A stretch of DNA of 6,591 nucleotides from Nitrospirota bacterium (lineage in GTDB: Bacteria > Nitrospirota > Nitrospiria > Nitrospirales > UBA8639). Below, piece after piece: positions 1-6,435 of this stretch (position 1 is its first letter; the number at the start of each line of letters is the position of its first letter). A program made the translations under genes and the position numbers. The notes below the pieces were generated by a model that ran no database searches, had not been told where the DNA came from, and saw only the letters and a program-made list of their open reading frames with translations. The stretch lies in the NCBI GenBank assembly GCA_029865515.1, contig JAOUGQ010000168.1, positions 1 through 6,591 on the forward strand. Direction: 5' to 3'.

Positions 1-10
1 CTTCCGATCT
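1..10. other. Probable residual Illumina adapter sequence at the contig edge
   Basis: The first ten bases are identical to the last ten bases of the common Illumina read adapter, which ends GCTCTTCCGATCT. The match lies exactly at the window edge, as expected for untrimmed adapter carried into an assembly. A chance ten-base match at this precise spot is very unlikely. These bases should not be treated as genomic. Confidence 0.75.
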
Positions 11-139
11 AGGCAAACAAGACCATTTTTAATTTTTATTTCTATTATGCCGAAGAGGATAGTTGACGACCGGAGCCTTTGAATAAGGAGGTCCGGGAAA
101 AGACTTTTTCTTTCGCAAGCATAGACAACATTGAGGCCC

Positions 140-592
140 ATGAGAGTGAGACCCGTTTCCACAATCAGAGCAATTGGTGAAATTATGACGTCCAGAGTCG
201 TCACCATTGAGATGGATGATTCACTTGAAGTGATTCGAGACATTTTTAGAAAAGTCCGATTTCATCATCTACTCGTCGTTGATAATGAAAAATTAGTGGG
301 AGTCATTTCCGACCGGGATGTCTTGAAAGCCATCAGCCCGTATGTCGGGACGATGTCGGAGACCAATCGGGATCGAGCGACCCTCAACAAACGTGCTCAT
401 CAAATTATGTCGCATTATCCGGTGACGGTTCGTCAATCCTGCCCTTTGCAGGAGGCGGCTCAACTGATGTTAACCCGAGGGGTTTCCTGTCTTCCGGTTA
501 CGACCATTGATGGAATAATTCAGGGGGTCGTGACCTGGAAAGACGTGTTTAGAGCTTTTCTGGACCCCAATAATTTCTCGGCTTCTTCATAA
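140..592 (+). CDS. CBS-domain pair protein (stand-alone Bateman module)
   Basis: A small cytoplasmic protein of 150 residues made almost entirely of two CBS domains, roughly residues 14-66 and 87-141. The first opens with EIMTSRVVTI and ends with GVISDRDVLKA; the second opens with QIMSHYPVTV and ends with GVVTWKDVFRAF. Both halves keep the G-h-h-(S/T)-x-x-D signature (S57/D60 and T132/D135) that in the family contacts the ribose and phosphate of adenine nucleotides, so AMP/ATP or a related ligand is plausible. No catalytic or DNA-binding domain is fused, so the partner is unknown; such proteins usually act as small-ligand sensors. The start is uncertain: ATG 140 has only a weak GAGG just upstream, TTG 131 is in frame, and ATG 185 would cut into the first CBS motif. 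An in-frame TAG at 122-124 rules out any start further upstream. The family call is firm; the physiological role is not known. Confidence 0.9.
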   Translation: MRVRPVSTIRAIGEIMTSRVVTIEMDDSLEVIRDIFRKVRFHHLLVVDNEKLVGVISDRDVLKAISPYVGTMSETNRDRATLNKRAHQIMSHYPVTVRQSCPLQEAAQLMLTRGVSCLPVTTIDGIIQGVVTWKDVFRAFLDPNNFSASS

Positions 593-651
593 GTATCTTC
601 ACGCCGGTTATTGTGTGAGAGCCCCACGCCTGACTCTTTTTCCCCAATTTC

Positions 652-680
652 TTTAGCCTTTGGATCACCTTCGGTATACT
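652..680 (+). promoter_or_regulatory. Possible sigma-70-type promoter for the TerB-like gene
   Basis: TATACT at 675-680 matches the -10 consensus in five of six positions. The hexamer 17 bases upstream, TTTAGC (652-657), is a poor -35 match, with only three of six consensus bases. The site lies about 110 bases before the ATG of the TerB-like gene, which would leave a leader containing two small hairpins. The call is weak and rests mainly on the -10. Confidence 0.25.
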
Positions 681-774
681 GCCCTTAAAATCTCCACGCC
701 GTTACGGCACTGATTGACAAGGCGAGCGGGCCTTGGAAGGCACAGGCATTCCAGTGCGTCACGTCCATAGGCTG

Positions 775-783
775 AAAGGGGGA
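775..783 (+). promoter_or_regulatory. Ribosome binding site that fixes the start of the TerB-like gene at 790
   Basis: AAAGGGGGA ends seven bases before ATG 790, which is good spacing. The longer reading from TTG 733 has no comparable site, and its first codon sits inside a perfect inverted repeat (718-735), so ATG 790 is preferred. Confidence 0.7.
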
Positions 784-789
784 ATAGGC

Positions 790-1716
790 ATGGCAGACAA
801 AAGCTTCATTCTTGAACTTGGTAAATTGCTGATCGGAGCCGCATGGGCTGACGGGACACTGTCGGCCGCTGAAATGAACGGGTTAAAAGAACTGCTGTTT
901 CAATTGCCCGAGATTTCGGGAGAGGAATGGATGGAATTGGAACTCTATATGGTTTCACCGGTGAGCGAGGAAGAGCGCCAGCGTCTCGTAAATCGTGTTT
1001 TGGGAAGAATGACTTCTCAAACAGATAAAACGGTAGCTTTGCAGGCCCTTGGGAAACTTGTTCCCGATGATGGACAAGCGTCTGACCGGCAGACGGAAGT
1101 GGTAAACCAGTTACGGGAAGATATCGAGCAGGGCAGTGGCGGGCTGCTGGAACACCTTCGGCGCCCATTGCGAATGATCCTGAATCTTCGGGGGCAGCAT
1201 TACACGGATGAACAGGATCGGGAAAGTCGCTTGGAAGATTTCATCAAAAATACGATTTATTTCCAGGTGACCATGGAACTGAGAGACCAGGGGACTTCCC
1301 TCAATTTGACAGATTCTGAGATTCGGAGATTATGTTTGGCGGCAGGACTCATGGCCCGTGTCGCGGGTGTGGATCAACAGGTATCCCCGGAAGAAAAAAA
1401 TGTCATGAGGGACATTATGAAATCGGAATGGAAGCTGTCAGATGAGCATGCGCAGTTGGTGGTTGATATCAGCCATCATCGGGTATTTAGGGGATTGGAT
1501 GGAGTTCGTCTGGTCAAAGGCTTTAACAGGTGGACGACTCTGTCTGAACGGCGTGATTTTCTGCGGTGTCTCTTTGCGGTGGCCAATGCGGCTGATCAGA
1601 CGTCGTTTGAGGAAATAGAAGAAATTCGCAGCATCGCAAAGGGCATGGAGTTAAGCCATCAGGATTTCATTGATGCCAAATTGGCCATTCCGCGCGAAGA
1701 TCGAGGTGGCTTGTAA
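790..1716 (+). CDS. Tandem TerB-like (tellurite-resistance TerB family) helical protein
   Basis: A predicted soluble, all-helical, acidic protein of 308 residues with no signal peptide or membrane segment. The N-terminal part (about 7-98) carries the TerB-type motif AAWADGTLSAAEMNGLKELL, with D21 and E28 at the places where TerB proteins have metal-binding acids. The C-terminal part (about 180-298) carries two such half-motifs, ARVAGVDQQVSPEEKNVM (D195, E201) and VANAADQTSFEEIEEI (D269, E274). The middle (about 100-180) is charged and helical and I do not recognise it. TerB-like domains occur in tellurite/stress clusters and in many uncharacterised membrane-associated stress proteins; the biochemical role is largely unknown. 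Nothing nearby (terC, terD, tellurite reductase) supports tellurite resistance, so that function should not be transferred. The start at 790 is chosen for its AAAGGGGGA site. A one-off cytoplasmic helical scaffold is the cautious alternative reading. Confidence 0.75.
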   Translation: MADKSFILELGKLLIGAAWADGTLSAAEMNGLKELLFQLPEISGEEWMELELYMVSPVSEEERQRLVNRVLGRMTSQTDKTVALQALGKLVPDDGQASDRQTEVVNQLREDIEQGSGGLLEHLRRPLRMILNLRGQHYTDEQDRESRLEDFIKNTIYFQVTMELRDQGTSLNLTDSEIRRLCLAAGLMARVAGVDQQVSPEEKNVMRDIMKSEWKLSDEHAQLVVDISHHRVFRGLDGVRLVKGFNRWTTLSERRDFLRCLFAVANAADQTSFEEIEEIRSIAKGMELSHQDFIDAKLAIPREDRGGL

Positions 1717-1726
1717 CCAAAAGAGC

Positions 1727-1764
1727 GCTCGCGGAAATGAAGGAAAGCTGTCATTCCCGTGAGT
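1727..1764 (-). terminator. Stem-loop between convergent genes, possible terminator of the symporter gene
   Basis: The arms at 1727-1740 and 1751-1764 are complementary over 14 positions with a ten-base loop. On the minus strand the inner nine pairs are continuous with one G-U wobble, followed outward by one C-A mismatch. The symporter stop codon (1751-1753) is inside an arm, and a TTTT run follows a few bases beyond the stem on the minus strand. On the plus strand there is no T-run. It resembles a weak intrinsic terminator for the minus-strand gene and may also help end transcripts of the TerB-like gene, whose stop is ten bases before it. Confidence 0.4.
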
Positions 1765-3034
1765 CTTGTGCTTGCAAAGGGAGGACAGTGGATTCCCACC
1801 GATCAATAACAGCGGCACCGACCGCATCTCCCCAGACATTCACCGTTGTTCGGCAGCGGTCTAGAAACCAGTCCACCACCAAAATCAGTGAAATCCCTTC
1901 AATGGGTAGATCCACGGCCTTCAAGACGATGACCATCGTGACAAGTCCGGCTTCAGGGATTCCAGCCGCCCCAATGGCGGACAGGGTCGCGGTGATCAGG
2001 ACGATAATCGTTTCACCCAATCCCAATTCGATGCCATAGGACTGTGCGATAAACATGGCCGCAACGGCTTCATAGAGGGCGGTCCCGTTCATGTTGATGG
2101 TGGCTCCTAGCGGTACGACAAAACTCACCACACGTCGGGACACTCCGGCTTCTTCGATCAGGCTTTCCATCGTCAAAGGGAGAGTCGCCGAGCTCGAACT
2201 TGTCGAGAAGGCGGTCATCAATGGCGTAGTCATGGCTTTCGCGTAGGAAGGCACCGATTTCTTTCCCAATATTCGCAGTGCCAGGGGAAGGATCAACAAT
2301 CCATGAATGGCCAGGGCGAGGAGGACCGTCCCGACATAGGTGCCTAGGCTGGAGAGCTGCGGCAAAAAACCTGCAAATCCCCCTGCCTCTCCCAATCGTC
2401 CGGCAATCAACGCGCCAATGCCTACCGGTGCCACCCACATCAGAAGATGGACAATGGCCATCATGGCGTCGTTAATCCCCTCGAATAATCGAATGACCAG
2501 GATGCCTTTTTCACCGATGGTGGTTAAGACGCCGCCAAAGATCAGGGCGAAGACAATCAGGGGTAGGATCTGTGTTTCCGCCATAGCGGCAAACAAATTT
2601 TTGGGAACCAAACTCGTCAGAATGGATTTGAACAGCTCGATCAGGGTGGTAGGTTTATCTTCCATCCGTTCGGACACCTGTGAGAGGGGAGCGCTGGAAC
2701 GTTCCCCGCTTGGTTGTTCTAGAGGCACTCCGGGATGTAAAACGATCACTAAGATCAATCCCACCAAGACAGCCAGACCTGTTGTGGTCATGAAAAACAG
2801 GACGGTTCGAATCCCCAAAGGGCCCAATTGTCGAACATCACCCAAACTGGCGATTCCCACAATCATGGAACTCACCACCAATGGCACTACAAGGGCGAAT
2901 AACGCCTGAAGAAATAAATCCCCCAGGAATTGGATGCCGAGTCCAAAGGAGGGGACAAAGCCTCCCACAAGGATACCCGTGAGAATCCCAAGCAACATCC
3001 CGATTAACAGATTATGTGGGCTTGAGGTTTTCAA
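1751..3034 (-). CDS. Dicarboxylate/amino acid:cation symporter (DAACS family), EAAT-like
   Basis: A 427-residue inner-membrane secondary transporter of the family that includes GltP, DctA and animal EAATs; it is expected to carry glutamate/aspartate or C4-dicarboxylates with Na+ or H+. Hydrophobic segments lie near 8-30, 36-63 and 76-100, followed by the family core: serine-rich hairpin 1 (SSSSATLP, 279-286), helix 7 (NMNGTALYEA, 314-323), hairpin 2 (GAAGIPEAG, 355-363) and helix 8 (DWFLDRCRTTVNVWGD, 388-403). By family alignment D392 and R395 are the substrate amino- and carboxylate-binding residues, and N399 and D403 belong to the cation site; all are present. R395 argues for an acidic substrate. 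Segments such as FFMTTT (80-85), IVLHPG (97-102) and GIPEAGLVTMVIVL read strikingly like animal EAATs. An oddity is N316, where most members have Asp (NMDGT). The start is TTG, with no clear ribosome site; the next in-frame ATG (codon 13) would fall inside the first helix. It lies 67 bases downstream of gcvP on the same strand. Confidence 0.93.
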   Translation of the reverse strand: MKTSSPHNLLIGMLLGILTGILVGGFVPSFGLGIQFLGDLFLQALFALVVPLVVSSMIVGIASLGDVRQLGPLGIRTVLFFMTTTGLAVLVGLILVIVLHPGVPLEQPSGERSSAPLSQVSERMEDKPTTLIELFKSILTSLVPKNLFAAMAETQILPLIVFALIFGGVLTTIGEKGILVIRLFEGINDAMMAIVHLLMWVAPVGIGALIAGRLGEAGGFAGFLPQLSSLGTYVGTVLLALAIHGLLILPLALRILGKKSVPSYAKAMTTPLMTAFSTSSSSATLPLTMESLIEEAGVSRRVVSFVVPLGATINMNGTALYEAVAAMFIAQSYGIELGLGETIIVLITATLSAIGAAGIPEAGLVTMVIVLKAVDLPIEGISLILVVDWFLDRCRTTVNVWGDAVGAAVIDRWESTVLPLQAQDSRE

Positions 3035-3101
3035 AGGACGAGGGTTGGGAAGGAATTAAGAGGTAAGACCTAAGTGAATTCCCGTGCGACAAACGTGTGG
3101 A

Positions 3102-5954
3102 TCAAGAGGGATAGGATTCCATTGGTGGACACGTACACACCAGATGCCGATCTCCATAGACGTTATCGATTCTGGAGACCGCCGGCCAGAATTTATGTTG
3201 TCGTAACCAGGGGGCCGGAAATGCCGCCGATTCGCGGGTATACGGGTGCGGCCATTCGGATTGTGCGATGATTTCAATTGTGTGAGGTGCATGCTTTAAG
3301 GGATTGTTATCGCGGGGAAGACGACCTTCTTCTATCTCGGCAATTTCCTGGCGAATCAAGATGAGCGCATCGCAAAACCGGTCCAGCTCCGCCTTGGATT
3401 CACTTTCGGTCGGCTCGATCATCATGGTGCCGGGGACCGGCCACGAAATCGTGGGAGCGTGAAATCCAAAATCCATGAGCCTTTTGGCCACATCTTCCAC
3501 TTCCACATCCGCTGATTTTTTGAAAGGCCGAAGATCTAAAATAAATTCGTGAGCCGCCATGCCGTTTTTTCCGGTAAAAAGCACCGAATAATATTTATTC
3601 AATCGGCTGGCCATGTAGTTCGCGTGTAAGATGGCCACTTCTGTGGCTTTTGTGAGCCCTTCATTGCCCATGAGTTTGATGAAGACCCAAGAGATAGGAA
3701 GAATATTCGGGCTGCCATACGGGGCTGCCGCGATAGGCCCGATTCCCTTTGATCCTCCCGCTTGTCCCAAGGGGTGAGTTGGTAAAAATGGAGCCAGATG
3801 GGATGCAACGGCAATGGGGCCCATCCCTGGGCCTCCGCCACCGTGGGGGATGCAAAAGGTTTTGTGCAGGTTGAGATGGCACACATCGGCACCGATAGCG
3901 CCCGGGCGGACCAGGCCAACCATGGCGTTCATATTGGCGCCATCCAGATATACCTGGCCTCCGTGCGTGTGGACAATTTCACAGATCTGGCGAATGGCTT
4001 CTTCGAACACGCCATGGGTGGACGGGTAGGTCACCATCAAGCAGGCCAAGGTGTCATGGTATTGGGCGGATTTGGCTTCAAGGTCCTGAATATCGATGTT
4101 CCCATGGCTATCACAGGCGACAGGAACGACTTTCAATCCGGCAATCACCGCGCTCGCCGGATTCGTCCCATGAGCGGATACCGGAATGAGACAGATATTC
4201 CGTTGTCCTTGCCCCCGTTCCTCTTGATAGGCCCGAATGACCATCAAACCCGCATATTCCCCTTGGGAACCGGCGTTGGGTTGAAGTGAAACGGCGGCAA
4301 ATCCCGTGATGTCAGCGAGCCATGTTTCTAACTGCTGAAACAACATTTGATACCCTTGCGCCTGGTCACTGGGGGCAAATGGATGCAATCGACTGAATTC
4401 GGGCCAGGTCACGGGAATCATCTCGGCTGTCGCGTTGAGCTTCATGGTGCATGACCCCAATGGAATCATGGAATGAACGAGAGAGAGATCTTTGGATTGA
4501 AGACGATACATATACCTGAGCAATTCGTGCTCGGAATGATAGTCATGAAAAACAGAGTGCGTGAGGTAGGGGGAATGCCGCTGAAATGAGGTTGGAATAG
4601 ATAAACCGGGATTTTCGGCCAGCTCGTCCAGTGAAAAAGGGAGTGAACCGTTGTCGGTAAAGAGAGTCAAGAGCTGACACACCTCTTTAATGGTCGTCAC
4701 TTCATCCAAGGAGATGCCAAGGGAATCGTCTGGATACCGGCGAAGGTTTATCAAATTCCGCTGGGCATTGGTAATAATCTGGTTTGCGTTCAAGCGAGGG
4801 CATCGCACTTTGAGAGTGTCAAAGAAAGTGTTGGAGTGAAGTTGGCAGCCCAAACGGCGAAGACCTTCAGCCGTGAGTTCTGTGAGGTGGTGGACACGGG
4901 ATGCGATTTCCTTTAATCCTTCCGGACCATGGTAGACCGCATACATGCCGGCAATATTCGCCAGTAGCACTTGCGCCGTACAAATGTTACTGGTGGCCCG
5001 ATCGCGCCGTATATGTTGCTCCCGGGTTTGGAGGGCCAGGCGATAGGCCTTCCGACCGTGAGCGTCTTTGGACACTCCCACCACCCGGCCCGGGATGTGC
5101 CGTTTAAATTCCTCTTTTGTGGCCAGGAATGCGGCGTGGGGACCGCCATAGCCAAGCGGCACTCCAAAGCGCTGCGAAGATCCCACCGCAATATCCGCTC
5201 CCCATTCTCCCGGGGGGACTAAGAGGGTCAGGGCGAGGAGATCAGTGCTGGCCACCACCAGTGCACCGGCTTCATGTGCCCTGCGGACCAGGGCTTCATA
5301 GGGTCTGAGCGTGCCGTCAGTGGAAGGATACGAGAGAAGAATTCCGAAGATTTCGTCAGTGGAAAAGTCCAACGTGTCCGGGTTCCCGAGGGCGATCGAG
5401 ATATGTAACGGCCTGGCCCGTGTCTGCAGGACGGCAATGATTTGGGGGTGACAATCCTCCGCCACGAAAAAGGTGCGTCCCTGCAAGGTGCTGAGCGCCC
5501 GACACATACTCATGGCCTCCCCGGCGGCGGTGGCCTCGTCTAAGAGTGAAGCATTAGCCAGCGGAAGCGCCGTCAGGTCGGCGACCATGGTTTGGAAATT
5601 AAGTAACGCTTCCAGTCGGCCCTGGGCAATTTCCGCTTGATAAGGTGTGTATTGGGTATACCATGCGGGATTTTCCAGAATGTTCCGTCCAATCACCGGT
5701 GGAGTCAGACAATCGTAATAGCCCATGCCGAGAAATGATCGATACACCTGGTTATGCGTGCTCAGGCGACGCAGTTCAGCGAGTACCTCTTCTTCCGGTT
5801 GTGGCGTGGGCAAGTTCAAGGAATCGGTTAGGCGAATATCCTGTGGAACTGTGGCTTGTACAAGGTCGTCCAGAGAAGAGAGCCCCAGGGCCCCCAACAT
5901 TTCCTGGATCTGGCTATCATCGGAGCCGATGTGGCGGTGGGCAAATGTGGTCAT
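3102..5954 (-). CDS. gcvP: Glycine dehydrogenase (decarboxylating), glycine cleavage system P protein
   Basis: The PLP enzyme that decarboxylates glycine and passes the aminomethyl group to lipoylated H protein, feeding one-carbon units to folate; cytoplasmic. At 950 residues it is the full-length single-chain form (E. coli type), not the split GcvPA/GcvPB form. The N-terminal half shows FLGMGYYDCLTPPVIGRNI (from 74), the RFGVPLGYGGPHAAF stretch (262-276) and REQHIRRDRATSNICTAQ (311-328). The C-terminal catalytic half shows HSMIPLGSCTMKLNA (494-508), SAHGTNPASA (593-602), LDGANMNAMVGL (670-681), and LNLHKTFCIPHGGGGPGMG with K698 as the predicted Schiff-base lysine. The C-terminus ends in the usual RIDNVYGDR...CTCPP motif. 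ATG 5954 is chosen because FAHRHIG directly follows, as in the family, and GAGGT lies ten bases upstream; an in-frame TTG at 5993 would add 13 unconserved residues. gcvT, gcvH and lpd are not in this window. No frameshift or missing key residue was seen. Confidence 0.97.
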   Translation of the reverse strand: MTTFAHRHIGSDDSQIQEMLGALGLSSLDDLVQATVPQDIRLTDSLNLPTPQPEEEVLAELRRLSTHNQVYRSFLGMGYYDCLTPPVIGRNILENPAWYTQYTPYQAEIAQGRLEALLNFQTMVADLTALPLANASLLDEATAAGEAMSMCRALSTLQGRTFFVAEDCHPQIIAVLQTRARPLHISIALGNPDTLDFSTDEIFGILLSYPSTDGTLRPYEALVRRAHEAGALVVASTDLLALTLLVPPGEWGADIAVGSSQRFGVPLGYGGPHAAFLATKEEFKRHIPGRVVGVSKDAHGRKAYRLALQTREQHIRRDRATSNICTAQVLLANIAGMYAVYHGPEGLKEIASRVHHLTELTAEGLRRLGCQLHSNTFFDTLKVRCPRLNANQIITNAQRNLINLRRYPDDSLGISLDEVTTIKEVCQLLTLFTDNGSLPFSLDELAENPGLSIPTSFQRHSPYLTHSVFHDYHSEHELLRYMYRLQSKDLSLVHSMIPLGSCTMKLNATAEMIPVTWPEFSRLHPFAPSDQAQGYQMLFQQLETWLADITGFAAVSLQPNAGSQGEYAGLMVIRAYQEERGQGQRNICLIPVSAHGTNPASAVIAGLKVVPVACDSHGNIDIQDLEAKSAQYHDTLACLMVTYPSTHGVFEEAIRQICEIVHTHGGQVYLDGANMNAMVGLVRPGAIGADVCHLNLHKTFCIPHGGGGPGMGPIAVASHLAPFLPTHPLGQAGGSKGIGPIAAAPYGSPNILPISWVFIKLMGNEGLTKATEVAILHANYMASRLNKYYSVLFTGKNGMAAHEFILDLRPFKKSADVEVEDVAKRLMDFGFHAPTISWPVPGTMMIEPTESESKAELDRFCDALILIRQEIAEIEEGRLPRDNNPLKHAPHTIEIIAQSEWPHPYTRESAAFPAPWLRQHKFWPAVSRIDNVYGDRHLVCTCPPMESYPS

Positions 5955-6102
5955 GCTTGGCTGAACCTCATATGGTGTGAATGGGTTGTCCAAAAATGAG
6001 AGTGAAGTTCGTCAGGTTGACCCTTGTTGCGGGGATGGCTGGTTCTTGTTCTGAAACCGGCGGTGATACAATCCGTGAGCTAAGAGAGAGAAGAAAATGG
6101 TT

Positions 6103-6165
6103 GTCGAAATTGTCTATCACGGATAGAGAAAAATGAGGGTTTTGACGTGGTCGAAGACTATCACG
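6103..6165. repeat. Imperfect direct repeat pair, possible regulator binding sites
   Basis: GTCGAA followed by CTATCACG occurs twice: GTCGAA at 6103-6108 with CTATCACG at 6114-6121, and GTCGAA at 6150-6155 with CTATCACG at 6158-6165. The CTATCACG copies begin 44 bases apart, about four helical turns. Each copy is also part of a small dyad: TCTATC-ACG-GATAGA (6113-6127) and ACGTG...CACGT (6145-6166). The core TATCAC recurs inverted as GTGATA at 6063-6068. This resembles an operator array, but no regulator gene is visible and chance is not excluded. Confidence 0.35.
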
Positions 6166-6427
6166 TTTATATTGAATCTGCAAAATCTTTCCTGCGCGTT
6201 GACGATGAGTGTTGAGGCAGGTGTTGAAGAAAGAGGAGCCCCTCATTTAGGAGGAAAGCCTTTTCATTATGGCCAAATGTCCCTGGTGGCGATCAAGAGA
6301 CAACCCCGGACGTAACCGTCATGTGTCACGAAGAACTTGCCAGAGGGATGGGAGAGAGCGGACGTGTTGCGGATCTTTGCGTTTTTAGGGTAGAGGAGTG
6401 GGGCTGATCGCAGAATTTATCTCTCAG

Positions 6428-6435
6428 AAAGAGGT
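6428..6435 (+). promoter_or_regulatory. Ribosome binding site of the amidohydrolase gene
   Basis: AAAGAGGT, with GAGG ending seven bases before ATG 6442, is well placed and supports this start codon for the partial gene at the right edge. Confidence 0.7.

Larger units (their letters stand above)
593..789 (+). other. Intergenic leader between the CBS gene and the TerB-like gene
   Basis: No coding signal is seen here. The stretch holds a possible -10 hexamer (TATACT, 675-680), a GCCG-TTA-CGGC hairpin (698-708), a six-base-pair perfect inverted repeat CAAGGC/GCCTTG with a six-base loop (718-735), and the Shine-Dalgarno sequence of the next gene. No convincing intrinsic terminator follows the CBS gene: the run CTCTTTTT near 635-640 is preceded only by a four-base stem. 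Confidence 0.5.

Noticed and set aside
616..640. AGAG...CTCTTTTT after the CBS gene as an intrinsic terminator.
   Set aside because: The stem is only four base pairs with a loop of about twelve bases; the T-run alone is not enough.
733..789. N-terminal extension of the TerB-like protein from TTG 733.
   Set aside because: The TTG is inside a perfect inverted repeat and has no ribosome site, while ATG 790 has an excellent one and is followed by the domain start.
2340..2909. Long plus-strand frame (189 codons) opposite the symporter gene.
   Set aside because: It is an antisense shadow of a confidently identified gene, with Arg/Pro/Thr-rich unstructured translation and no family resemblance.
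5955..5993. N-terminal extension of GcvP from TTG 5993.
   Set aside because: It adds 13 residues not typical of the family and has no ribosome site. ATG 5954 is followed at once by the conserved FAHRHIG.
5978..6010. Minus-strand ACTCTCA...TTGGACAA just upstream of gcvP resembles the 3' end of the glycine riboswitch (CTCTCAGG...AAAAGGAC).
   Set aside because: The conserved core (CCGAAGG-GCAA type) and the pairing GGAGAG strand are absent from the minus strand between 6010 and 6300, and the segment lies within about 55 bases of the start codon. It is a partial word match only.
5968..6246. 92-codon minus-strand reading frame overlapping the start of gcvP.
   Set aside because: It has low-complexity composition, no motif and no ribosome site, and it overlaps the gcvP start in another frame.
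6133..6315. 60-codon plus-strand reading frame in the divergent gap.
   Set aside because: It has a weak ribosome site, no recognisable domain, and overlaps the repeat elements and the candidate promoter; it is likely a chance opening.
6350..6434. GGGAGAGAG (about 6350-6358) and CTCTCAG (6421-6427) on the plus strand look like the closing stem of a glycine aptamer.
   Set aside because: The bases between them lack the conserved aptamer core, and the 3' part reads CTCTCAGAAAGAGG, which folds on itself instead. The downstream gene is an amidohydrolase fragment with no shown link to glycine.
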